A stretch of DNA of 30,511 bases from Christensenella sp. UBA941. Its GTDB lineage: Bacteria; Bacillota; Clostridia; Christensenellales; UBA941. Positions 15,043 through 21,727 of the stretch are shown here, piece after piece. Made by a program: the position numbers and the translations under genes. Positions within the stretch are counted from its first letter, which is position 1; every line of letters begins with the position of its first letter. The stretch lies in contig DBDD01000239.1 in NCBI GenBank assembly GCA_002293365.1, positions 1-30,511 on the forward strand, read 5' to 3'. The notes beneath the pieces were generated by a model. The model was given only the letters and a program-made list of their open reading frames with translations, was not told the DNA's origin and did not search any database.

Positions 15043-16620
15043 TTATTCAAAAATCTTGTGTACAAGCGAATCAACGTCGATATCGCTTTTTCTCGCCCAT
15101 GCGTTCCATACGTCAATCGTGCTGGACATAGGCGGCTCCGCTGGCGCGTCTATGCGCGTCTTGAAGATGATGCTTGAAGCGTCCCCAATGGTGAAGCAAT
15201 CCCCCGGCGAAAACAGCGGCAGCATGTCCATAACCGCCCTGCTGCTTTCCGGCAGGATAGACTTGATGTACTGCCGATCTGTTTCATTGGTCATTTTAAG
15301 AACGATGTAGTTTTCGACCTGCGCCATGATGGTTTTGTTCAATTCGCCGGGGCGCTGGCTAACTATCGTGAGCGTGATCCCGAATTTGCGCCCCTCCTTC
15401 GCTATCGTCTCGAAAATCTCCAACAGGCGGCGCTGGCTTGCCGACAGGCCGAAGTCAGAGGCCGGAATGTAGGCGTGAGCTTCCTCACATATGACGTTGA
15501 CGGGATGAATCGCGCCTTTGTCCTGCTGTAACTGCACTTGATATATGAGCTTCGTTATAATGCCGACCACAATAGGAAGCATGTCATGAGGAACGTCGGA
15601 TAGGTCGATAACCTTAACGCCGCTCGAATGGTTGCCGTAGATTTTACCAATGAAGTAGTTCAGATAGCTTTGCGGATGGTCGGCGGTCATGAAATTGTAA
15701 TGGCTGTCAATCAGCTTATCCTCAATGATGGAGATAACGGATGAAAGCTTGCCGTTCATATCGCCTTTGACGGTTTTCGCAACACCGGCCTTGTCGCCTG
15801 TTTTGTAATACTCGCCGGTTGTCACTTCTTCCTCATTCTTCCGAATGAGCGTAAACAAGAGTTCTTTTATATTGAATGTGACGGGCAAACTCTCGCTTGC
15901 CTCATTGCGCCTCGCCTCGTAAAACGCCCTACGCAACGCCGCGATTTGGAGCGTCGCGTTATCCTCCTTCATCTTCAAGAAGAAACTATAAATATCTTTG
16001 AATGACAGGAACCATAGCGGGAAAGCAAGCCCACCGTCGCCGATCTTCACCGTCTCGACAAAGCTTAAATCCTTGTACTCGCCGTGAAGGTCGAATAGAA
16101 TCACATTCGCGCCGCCGAGCGCCGATATCTTTTCGAGCAACGACGCCACGCAGTAGCTTTTTCCGCTGCCGCTGTTGCCTACAATGGAAGAATGACGCTG
16201 AAAGAATCTGTTGCCATTGATGTAGGCGCGTTCGTCGTAGGCGGCATATGTGCCGATTTGGAAACCGGCCTCATGGCTTCCCGCCAACATTTCGGTAAAG
16301 CGGGCGCTGTCAATCTTCTCGATCTTCACGTCGATTGTCGGGTAGGTATCGACGGACTTTGAGAACATGCCGTCTTTCAAGCTGCCGATAATCGACGCTT
16401 CGATGATGTTGGATTGTTCAGTGTCGATATCGAAGTCGCCCATCGCGTTCAGCTCGTCTTTCAAGTCGTATGTCTCGTGTCCTGTGAGGCTGGTTACGAT
16501 GCACACGATTGAAGCGGTCGCGTCGTGAAGCATGAGCAAATCATTGATTTTGATATTCCCCAAGCGGCTTGCATCGGTATGAATGTTGACCTTGCTGGCC
16601 GATATCTTTATTAACTGCAT
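15043..16620 (-). CDS. HerA-type (DUF87) hexameric ATPase
   Basis: This 525-aa protein of the HerA/FtsK superfamily likely forms a DNA-translocating ring. The N-terminal beta-rich region (about 1-135) suits the HerA HAS-barrel. Walker A is GNSGSGKS (148-155). FDLHGEYKDL follows, typical of HerA. Walker B is NVICEEAH (375-382). The conserved SQRPGELNKTIMAQVENYIV (421-440) leads to NETDRQYIKS. In archaea HerA works with the NurA nuclease in DNA-end resection; other HerA proteins pair with defence nucleases. Here it starts 1 nt inside the stop of a YqaJ exonuclease and precedes recT, so a role in phage end processing is inferred. No NurA, SIR2 or DUF4297 gene is nearby. Confidence 0.88.
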   Translation of the reverse strand: MQLIKISASKVNIHTDASRLGNIKINDLLMLHDATASIVCIVTSLTGHETYDLKDELNAMGDFDIDTEQSNIIEASIIGSLKDGMFSKSVDTYPTIDVKIEKIDSARFTEMLAGSHEAGFQIGTYAAYDERAYINGNRFFQRHSSIVGNSGSGKSYCVASLLEKISALGGANVILFDLHGEYKDLSFVETVKIGDGGLAFPLWFLSFKDIYSFFLKMKEDNATLQIAALRRAFYEARRNEASESLPVTFNIKELLFTLIRKNEEEVTTGEYYKTGDKAGVAKTVKGDMNGKLSSVISIIEDKLIDSHYNFMTADHPQSYLNYFIGKIYGNHSSGVKVIDLSDVPHDMLPIVVGIITKLIYQVQLQQDKGAIHPVNVICEEAHAYIPASDFGLSASQRRLLEIFETIAKEGRKFGITLTIVSQRPGELNKTIMAQVENYIVLKMTNETDRQYIKSILPESSRAVMDMLPLFSPGDCFTIGDASSIIFKTRIDAPAEPPMSSTIDVWNAWARKSDIDVDSLVHKIFE

Positions 16621-17567
16621 TATGATTGCGCCTCCATCTTGTCTATGCGAAAATTCCTATAGGTTACGGGCTTAATCGCTTTCGCGATGATCTTTTTCGG
16701 GCAATGCTTCAAGAGCGCGGGCTTGCTGATACTCGCCCTTGTGTTTGCCGACCATACCGCCCGATAATCGCCGCTGTACGCCTCGCCAAGCCCGCCCATT
16801 TCAGCTTTGATCCTTTGCCGTATCGTCTCCGCTTCCTTCGCCAACGTCTTTATGCTGTCGCGTAAGGCGTAATAGCGGTCGAAATCGGATACCATGTGCG
16901 GCAATTGCAGTTCCACGCGCTCCGCTTCGCCAGATACAGCGTCCAGAGCGTTCGCCGTTGCCCGCGAACCGTCAACCGGCGGCGGCGTTTGATCTTGCAC
17001 CAGCTTCCAGAAGTCCGATTCGGCCTGTACGAGCGCCGCTATTTCGGCTTCGTCGCGGTCGATCACGAAATGATAGAATCCTTGATTGAGTACCAATACG
17101 GCGAGATACCAGCGCTTCCAGCCGGTCACGGCGAGATAATGACAACACTGAACATAGTAATTTGCTGGGTATTCGCCGTCCTTGAACTTTTTAAGGTTCA
17201 TGACGGAGGTTGTTTTGCACTCCAAGCCAGCCTTTTCGCCTATAACTTCACGGTCGATGTTGGCAAGCATGAAGGGATATTCCGCGCTCTGTAACATATT
17301 GTTGCGGCGGCGAACGCGCTTGCCAGTCGCTTCGGTGAAGCGTTGCGCTACGTACCCCTCGAACGCAATTCCCTGTCTCATGGCCTCGGTTTCTTCTCGT
17401 TCAGGCAACGTACCGAGTTTGTCCATCCACACGCTGTACGGGCTGCTATACTCGTTAAGGCCTAGTATGGCGGCGGCGTCGGAGCCGCCGATACCGGCGC
17501 GGCGAAGTCCAAGCCAGCGTTCACGGGGGATATCGGGCGTATATGCAATTTCAATCGGTTTAGACAT
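16620..17567 (-). CDS. YqaJ-like viral exonuclease
   Basis: This 315-aa member of the lambda-exonuclease/YqaJ branch of the PD-(D/E)XK fold resects double-strand ends to make RecT substrate. Key motifs are RRAGIGGSDAAAILGLNEY (22-40), the acidic residue in FEGYVAQRF (about 70), ANIDREV with D105, LECKTT with E116 and K118, and YYVQCCHYLAVTG with Q140. A C-terminal helical region (about 225-290) extends beyond the nuclease core. The stop overlaps the HerA start by 1 nt, so the two are co-translated. Ribosome site GGAGG before ATG. Confidence 0.93.
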   Translation of the reverse strand: MSKPIEIAYTPDIPRERWLGLRRAGIGGSDAAAILGLNEYSSPYSVWMDKLGTLPEREETEAMRQGIAFEGYVAQRFTEATGKRVRRRNNMLQSAEYPFMLANIDREVIGEKAGLECKTTSVMNLKKFKDGEYPANYYVQCCHYLAVTGWKRWYLAVLVLNQGFYHFVIDRDEAEIAALVQAESDFWKLVQDQTPPPVDGSRATANALDAVSGEAERVELQLPHMVSDFDRYYALRDSIKTLAKEAETIRQRIKAEMGGLGEAYSGDYRAVWSANTRASISKPALLKHCPKKIIAKAIKPVTYRNFRIDKMEAQS

Positions 17568-17568
17568 T

Positions 17569-18036
17569 TCAACCTCCGCTTTGTTGCTTGGCAGTTTCGC
17601 CGGAAATATCGGCCTTTAGCTTTGCATCAGCCTCCGCTTCGGTTGCGAATACCGACTTGCCCCACCATCCGTACAACTCGACCTCGAATATCGTTTCGGT
17701 GACGTATGCGCTGCCCTGACACTCTTTGGAATACGGCATGGAGTTACAGGCGCGGGTTCGATGGCAATAATTGAAGCACTTGTCCGACGTGATCTTGTAG
17801 ACGGTTGTGCCAACCTCCACAGGAAGCAATATACAGCGCCGCGATTCCATGTCCTCATAAACCCGCCTTGCTTCTTCCGGCGTGTAGCCAGTTTCGATAG
17901 CAAGCCCTGCCGCGATATCTTCCGCCTCTTTTAGCCCAAACACAGAACCAGTACCAATGTTTGTCCTGTAATCCTGCTCGTTAATCTTAGCCTCAACGGC
18001 TTCGCAGAACTTTTCTAGGTCAATCAGTTTCGCCAT
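17569..18036 (-). CDS. hypothetical Cys-containing phage protein
   Basis: A 155-aa protein with a helical N-terminal half. The recurrent phage pattern then appears: a strand LLPVEVGTTVYKIT, a cysteine set (KCFNYCHRTRACNSM, KECQG), strands TIFEVELYGWWGKSVF, and the closing helix ATEAEADAKL. This kind of small zinc-dependent beta domain is common in Clostridia phages with no known role. It lies 1 nt from the YqaJ start region and is the upstream member of the recombination block. Confidence 0.65.
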   Translation of the reverse strand: MAKLIDLEKFCEAVEAKINEQDYRTNIGTGSVFGLKEAEDIAAGLAIETGYTPEEARRVYEDMESRRCILLPVEVGTTVYKITSDKCFNYCHRTRACNSMPYSKECQGSAYVTETIFEVELYGWWGKSVFATEAEADAKLKADISGETAKQQSGG

Positions 18037-18039
18037 ACT

Positions 18040-18267
18040 TCAACCCTCTAATGGTTCAATAAACATCTGACTGATGGTTTCGTGATACACGATTGGCCCC
18101 GCCTCGCCGACGTATTTAAGTTCCAAAGCCGCTACTTGCGCGTCCGTCAATTCAAGCCGAACGCTCCGATACGTCGGACTGTCGCCACAAAATATCATCG
18201 GGCCATCACTGCGAATTATCACGGTTACTGTCTTGTTGGGAAACTTGCCCTCTACAGCCTTAGCCAC
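18040..18267 (-). CDS. hypothetical phage protein
   Basis: 75 aa from GTG at 18267, chosen because GGAGGGAGG lies 7 nt upstream; a TTG further up is inside that site. Strand-rich N-terminus (KTVTVIIRSDGPMIF) and a helix LTDAQVAALEL. It overlaps the tiny gene upstream by 16 nt. No family recognised. Confidence 0.55.
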   Translation of the reverse strand: MAKAVEGKFPNKTVTVIIRSDGPMIFCGDSPTYRSVRLELTDAQVAALELKYVGEAGPIVYHETISQMFIEPLEG

Positions 18268-18395
18268 GGTAAATCCTCCCTCCAATCCTCTTTCATAGGG
18301 TCGTATCGCGGTTCAGATTCCCGTTCATCGTCGAAGCGGTCGAAGTCGATGTCGATGTCCGGCGGCGGCGGGGGGAGTGTGTCGGCGTCGCCCAT
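18252..18395 (-). CDS. 47-aa acidic, proline-rich small protein
   Basis: A short frame with a run of five Pro near the N-terminus followed by Asp/Ile/Phe repeats (DIDIDFDRFDDERE) and a Trp-containing end. Its ATG lies 1 nt after the DUF551 stop, and its end carries the ribosome site of the next gene, so it fits the coupled chain exactly. It is strongly acidic, like some nucleic-acid-mimic phage proteins, but this is only a resemblance in charge. Confidence 0.5.
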   Translation of the reverse strand: MGDADTLPPPPPDIDIDFDRFDDERESEPRYDPMKEDWREDLPWLRL

Positions 18396-18396
18396 A

Positions 18397-18696
18397 TCAG
18401 TTCATCCTCGGCGGTTCTGGCAACGCCATCCAGTGCGTCACGTCCTCGAAATCGCCCTCGGCGTTCATCGCGAACCTTACGCCAAGCCGCATATCGTAGC
18501 CGATCACCGTCTCGCCCTCGTCCGGCATTTTGTCGGCCACGCATATCCAGCCGTCCGATTCGTCCGTTCCGTCAAGCGCGTTTACCAACCCTTCAACGAG
18601 CTTGTACATCGCGGCGTCGCGTCTGGCTATGGTCGCGCTTAAACGCTTTATTTCGTCGTAGATTGCCTCGATGGTATCCGCTTCGGTATGGCCCAT
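18397..18696 (-). CDS. DUF551 domain protein
   Basis: A 99-aa protein with an N-terminal helical part (about 1-48) and the DUF551 domain: WICVADKMPDEGETVIGYDMR and the closing THWMALPEPP. DUF551 is a small domain widespread in phages, with no established function. Ribosome site GGAGG 6 nt before ATG. Its upstream region is the non-coding stretch holding the tRNA-like element. Confidence 0.8.
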   Translation of the reverse strand: MGHTEADTIEAIYDEIKRLSATIARRDAAMYKLVEGLVNALDGTDESDGWICVADKMPDEGETVIGYDMRLGVRFAMNAEGDFEDVTHWMALPEPPRMN

Positions 18697-18881
18697 ATCG
18701 CGCCTCCAAAATCTTTTGAGTGGCGGTTTGTCCCGCCCGCCATGCGTCTTTCCGCATTGCCGCTAACCGACTGTATCGCCGCCGTGTTCGCATCTACGCG
18801 CCTCTCATGCCGCGAGGAGCCGCAGGTCGTACCGATTGATATGGGCTTCGCCGATACCTGCTGATTCGCATACTGCCCTGT
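18697..18881. other. gap without a convincing gene
   Basis: Between the DUF551 gene and the tRNA-like element. A 66-aa basic frame (18593-18793) reaches into it but overlaps DUF551 by 104 nt. A 25-aa basic frame also exists. Neither is convincing. The segment probably serves as spacer and leader of the DUF551 message. Confidence 0.4.
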
Positions 18882-19053
18882 TGGAGCGGGCGGGGATTTG
18901 AACCCCGCATTTGCGCATCGAAGGATGATGTACACTCTCCTTCTGCTTCGCCGGTTCTAGCGCTGCCGACCTTCGCAACAGGCCGGTTTGCAATGCAGTG
19001 GATTCCTTCTGCGTGTTCCCCGTGCGTCTCTGCCATAACTTCGCCACCGCTCC
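18882..19053 (-). ncRNA. tRNA-like element with an enlarged core
   Basis: On the minus strand the 5' end GGAGCGG (19053-19047) pairs perfectly with CCGCTCC (18889-18883), followed by an A. Just inside the 3' side is a textbook T-arm: a GCGGGG/CCCCGC stem around loop TTCAAAT. After the 5' acceptor strand comes TG-GCG, a D-loop-like stretch holding TGGCAGA, then CGC, as in Leu-type tRNAs. Between them about 110 nt replace the anticodon and variable arms. This region includes a 6-bp stem CCGGCC/GGTCGG and a 6-bp stem GAAGGA/TCCTTC. No convincing anticodon arm is visible, and no CCA is encoded (A then ACA). The acceptor plus T stack is 13 bp instead of 12. It may be a decayed tRNA, a tRNA with an insertion, or a tRNA-mimicking RNA. 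Confidence 0.5.
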
Positions 19054-19350
19054 ATGCACGTTAGGGACGGTTGGCCCCTAACGTTTGGCGCACATACGCC
19101 AGCCGCGACCATCTTTTACAGGACGAGAATAAACTTTTTCATGACACTGCTGCCCCTTTCTCGAATTGGCCGTCTCTCCGGCCTGTCACCGCGAATGCGT
19201 ACTGCTTGCTTCCTGCGGTTCTCGTAGCACTCTTACCGCCGTGTACGCTTGGAGGCCGTCCTCTCGTGGCATTGTCCGGCAACCCGATGCCCCTTGTGCG
19301 TCCGTATTCGAGGCTCCACGCGGGGAAGTAGCATATAATCGCTCACGCGG
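19054..19350. other. structured non-coding stretch upstream of the tRNA-like element
   Basis: About 300 bp with no credible protein gene in the operon direction. It contains a perfect 9-bp stem with 9-nt loop (ACGTTAGGG 19058-19066, CCCTAACGT 19076-19084) directly before the tRNA-like 5' end. It also has a GGCCG/CGGCC hairpin (19168-19183) and a ACCGC/GCGGT pair (19188-19192, 19215-19219). An 8-codon frame (19116-19142, minus) is the only start with any coding look. It may be part of one larger RNA with the tRNA-like element. Confidence 0.4.
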
Positions 19351-19632
19351 TTACATCTTGTTTGCGGGCTTTACCACCATCAACTTACCTACGCTTGGCG
19401 CGTACAGTTTACGGAGCGTACCCTTCGCGCCGCCGTAAATTTCGACCACGCAACGGTTGTTTATAGAAATATCCGAGCCGAATTGCGGCCTTTCGATTGC
19501 GATGTTGTTCTTCGCGCAAACGTCGTAGATGTTTTGTCCGTACTTTACATACGCCAGCACCGTACCCTTGTGCTTGGTTATGCCGTCGGCGGTGTAGCGC
19601 GGCCACTCGACCTTATCACCAACATGGATCAT
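19351..19632 (-). CDS. hypothetical phage protein
   Basis: A 93-aa protein, strand-rich (GDKVEWPRY, KHKGTVLAYVKYG, MVVKPANKM), perhaps a small SH3-like barrel. It starts with an ATGA overlap with the small basic gene upstream and is the last protein gene before the structured non-coding stretch. No family recognised. Confidence 0.6.
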   Translation of the reverse strand: MIHVGDKVEWPRYTADGITKHKGTVLAYVKYGQNIYDVCAKNNIAIERPQFGSDISINNRCVVEIYGGAKGTLRKLYAPSVGKLMVVKPANKM

Positions 19633-19757
19633 AATGCGTACCCCTCTTGAAAATCGTCCAGCCCATGCTTAGCCATGTGAACGGCCTCCGCGTGGCGTCT
19701 CGCGTCCATGCGGCGCTTAACGATCCTGCGTACCATACGGTTGAATTTCCTTAACAT
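19629..19757 (-). CDS. 42-aa basic protein
   Basis: Start at ATG 19757 with AGGAAGGGGAG upstream. The sequence is rich in Arg and Lys in its first half (MLRKFNRMVRRIVKRRMDAR) and ends acidic. It overlaps its neighbour by ATGA. The longer frame to 19931 reads through other genes and is not used. Possibly nucleic-acid binding from charge alone. Confidence 0.5.
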   Translation of the reverse strand: MLRKFNRMVRRIVKRRMDARRHAEAVHMAKHGLDDFQEGYAL

Positions 19758-19773
19758 GACGGCTCCCCTTCCT

Positions 19774-19995
19774 TTATGTACCCAGCCCATCCCACGGCCT
19801 CTTGCCGCCGTAGTATGTGGCCGAGATTTGCCACTGTTGCTCTGCTGGCATACCCGCAATTCGCGCAAACGCCGCTTGCTGTTCGCCCAGGTGCTGCCAC
19901 TTCGCCTTGCGGAAAGTGCAATTTGCGCCAATACAAGCCTCGACGTTCAATGCACGGCATACGCGCCTGTCGCTGTGAAAGACGCACTCGTTCAT
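19774..19995 (-). CDS. small Cys-containing phage protein
   Basis: A 73-aa protein starting MNECVFHSDRRVCRALNVEACIG, continuing ANCTFRKAKW. This C-x-F, C-x-A-L, C-x4-C-x-F pattern belongs to a very common small protein of Clostridia phages and chromosomes thought to bind metal. It overlaps the upstream gene by ATGA, which favours this frame over a 78-aa frame at 19751-19987. Confidence 0.65.
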   Translation of the reverse strand: MNECVFHSDRRVCRALNVEACIGANCTFRKAKWQHLGEQQAAFARIAGMPAEQQWQISATYYGGKRPWDGLGT

Positions 19996-20537
19996 CCGCT
20001 GTTGCCCGCTTTCAGTACCTGTCTGTCGCGGTCGGCCTCCATTGCGGCAAGCTGTTCACGCAGCGTCTGAATCTCGCCCATTGCGTTGCCGTGGCGCGTC
20101 GCCCAATATGCCTCGCGTTCTTCGGCAAGGCCGAGCAGGAATGAGATATCGTCGGGGGCGTGGGCTATTAATTCCGCGTCAGCCGTAAGCGTCGAAATGC
20201 TGGAACAAATTGTACGAGTGCTCGAAACAATCCCGTATGAGCGCACGGTGTTCCCGTTTATCTTGCTCTCCCACGGCCCCGGCGTAGCCGCTTCCAGCCG
20301 CGCCTTAATCGCCGCCAGCCGTTCGCCCGATTCTCCAAGTTCTGCCGCCGTCCTGCGCTGCCGCTCGCGCAGCTCCACCACATACTGCGCAACGAGCGAT
20401 TCAACGTCGCGTCCGTAAACGACCTCGCCCCTGTTGTGAACCTCACGCAGTTTGGTATCGGCCAGCAGAAAAGCCTTTGTGATTTCATCCGGCGTTACCG
20501 GCGCGTCCAAATATCCGTTGACGTTTTGCGCTATCAT
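19992..20537 (-). CDS. phage protein with ATPGPW motif (Ead/Ea22-like)
   Basis: A 181-aa protein. The helical N-terminal half (about 1-70) is followed by the motif core LEAATPGPWESKING (about 82-96), then strands, then DAELIAHAPDDISFLLGLAEERE (about 118-140) as the domain close, and a coiled-coil end. It is the second protein with this domain in the prophage, after 6627-7484, but the two differ outside the core. Ribosome site GGGAGG. Function of the domain unknown. Confidence 0.7.
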   Translation of the reverse strand: MIAQNVNGYLDAPVTPDEITKAFLLADTKLREVHNRGEVVYGRDVESLVAQYVVELRERQRRTAAELGESGERLAAIKARLEAATPGPWESKINGNTVRSYGIVSSTRTICSSISTLTADAELIAHAPDDISFLLGLAEEREAYWATRHGNAMGEIQTLREQLAAMEADRDRQVLKAGNSG

Positions 20538-20551
20538 GGTGTGGCCTCCCC

Positions 20552-20899
20552 CTACTTCCCCGGCGTTACCCGTCGGCCAATCCCGACAAGGTTGTTAATC
20601 AAGGTTTGAATCTTTATCCCGTCGCTGCTGGCTATGTATCTGAAATACGGCTCGTTATTGCATAGCCAGTCTTTCAACACGCGGCGCTGTTTACGTACCT
20701 TCGCAAGCTCCGTAGCCAGCCGCGCACGTTCCTTGTATAAGCAGTTATCGCGCTCCATGCGATGGATAATGTCGTTGTGTTTGCGTTCAAGGTCTTTGAT
20801 TTCGCCCTCCACCATATTGCGCTGTGTGCCTATCTCGCGGAGTAAGTGAGCGAGTTTTTCAGCGGTGATCAGGATTTCGGCGGTGTTTAGTGGGGTCAT
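20552..20899 (-). CDS. hypothetical coiled-coil phage protein
   Basis: 115 aa from ATG 20899 (AGGAG 8 nt upstream); an in-frame ATG at 20917 overlaps the upstream stop and has no site. Mostly helical, with a long heptad-like stretch (GTQRNMVEGEIKDLERKHNDIIHRME). It resembles helical phage proteins of unknown role often found near recombination genes. Confidence 0.6.
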   Translation of the reverse strand: MTPLNTAEILITAEKLAHLLREIGTQRNMVEGEIKDLERKHNDIIHRMERDNCLYKERARLATELAKVRKQRRVLKDWLCNNEPYFRYIASSDGIKIQTLINNLVGIGRRVTPGK

Positions 20900-20909
20900 T
20901 GGTGGGCTC

Positions 20910-21725
20910 CTATCCATTGAAGCGGTAGGGTAGCTTTGCCTTGATGGTCGCGCCGTTATATTTGCGCAAAAGCACTTTGGCGAATTTCACGCCGCCCTCG
21001 GCGCTCTGGTCGTCCCTACCTTCGCTTATGATCTTGTCGGGGTTGGCGTTGGCAAGCGCTTTGATGAAGATTTTGTCGGAGTAATCGCCGTCGTAGGTTT
21101 CGCAGAAAAGCGCAACACCGCTGACAATCTGATTTTTAAGCGAGGCCTCCGCGCCGCCCCAAGTCCTGACGATAAGCCAAAGCACCTCGTGAAGAGAATC
21201 GCCGCCGCGCTTGCTATAGATGCTACGCAGTTTGTCGATGCACCTGATAACATTGTCGCCCTTCAATGTGTTTGCGGTCGGGATTTTAAGCTGACACAGC
21301 GTGGCGATTTGGTTTATTGCCAGCGCATCCTCCACGCCCTCTTCCATTTCGGCATTGAATTTCTGGAATGGGCTAATGCGCGTTTTGCCGTCATCCTGAT
21401 TGACGAATACGTGAGCCTCGCTGCGGTAAGTATGCTTGTGCTGGATTTCGCAGCGCACAATAAAATCGTCATCGTCAAACAGCGTCATGAGGGCTACGAG
21501 CCTGTGCTGCCCGTCTATGACATAGTATTTGCCCTTACGGTACGAAACCGTAAGCACTCCAAGGCGGCGCGGGTCAAACTCCTTAACGATCTTGTTGATG
21601 TTGGCCCTATTCAGGTCTTTCCTCTGGTAGCCTTGTGTTACTATCAGTTTGTGAATCGACACTTGCCGCACTTCAATTCCCGTGTTATAATAATCACGGG
21701 CAGCTTTCAACGCTTCGCTTATCAT
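20910..21725 (-). CDS. ParB-fold (DUF6551-type) phage protein
   Basis: A 271-aa protein with an N-terminal ParB/Srx-fold domain: the lead-in VRQVSIHKLIVTQGYQRKDLN, then KIVKEFDPRRLGVLTVSYRKGKYYVIDGQHRLVAL (about 46-80), in which DGQHR is the nucleotide-binding motif of this branch. The C-terminal two thirds are helical, without a recognisable partition helix-turn-helix. Phage proteins of this group are often annotated as ParB-like nucleases; biochemical role uncertain. It follows a second ParB-fold gene with a 2-nt gap. Ribosome site AAGGAG. Confidence 0.8.
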   Translation of the reverse strand: MISEALKAARDYYNTGIEVRQVSIHKLIVTQGYQRKDLNRANINKIVKEFDPRRLGVLTVSYRKGKYYVIDGQHRLVALMTLFDDDDFIVRCEIQHKHTYRSEAHVFVNQDDGKTRISPFQKFNAEMEEGVEDALAINQIATLCQLKIPTANTLKGDNVIRCIDKLRSIYSKRGGDSLHEVLWLIVRTWGGAEASLKNQIVSGVALFCETYDGDYSDKIFIKALANANPDKIISEGRDDQSAEGGVKFAKVLLRKYNGATIKAKLPYRFNG

Positions 21726-21727
21726 GG

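Noticed and set aside
18593..18793. 66-aa very basic leftward frame
   Set aside because: It overlaps the DUF551 gene by 104 nt in another frame and looks like Arg-rich shadow reading, despite a passable ribosome site.
18882..19053. tRNA with a self-splicing group I intron
   Set aside because: The extra length is under 100 nt, too short for a group I catalytic core, and no core elements were recognised.
18794..19059. Two frames of 80 and 84 codons across the tRNA-like element
   Set aside because: Their sequence includes the usual false peptide produced by translating a T-arm, and the RNA pairing explains the region better.
19116..19142. 8-codon leader-like frame on the minus strand
   Set aside because: Too short, and its purine-rich upstream is not a clear ribosome site; kept only as a note within the non-coding stretch.
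19071..19438. Plus-strand frames of 86 and 90 codons
   Set aside because: They oppose the operon, have no ribosome site or promoter, and share sequence with hairpins and the start of a supported leftward gene.
19751..19987. 78-aa leftward frame
   Set aside because: The alternative frame 19774-19995 has the known Cys pattern and an ATGA overlap with its neighbour.
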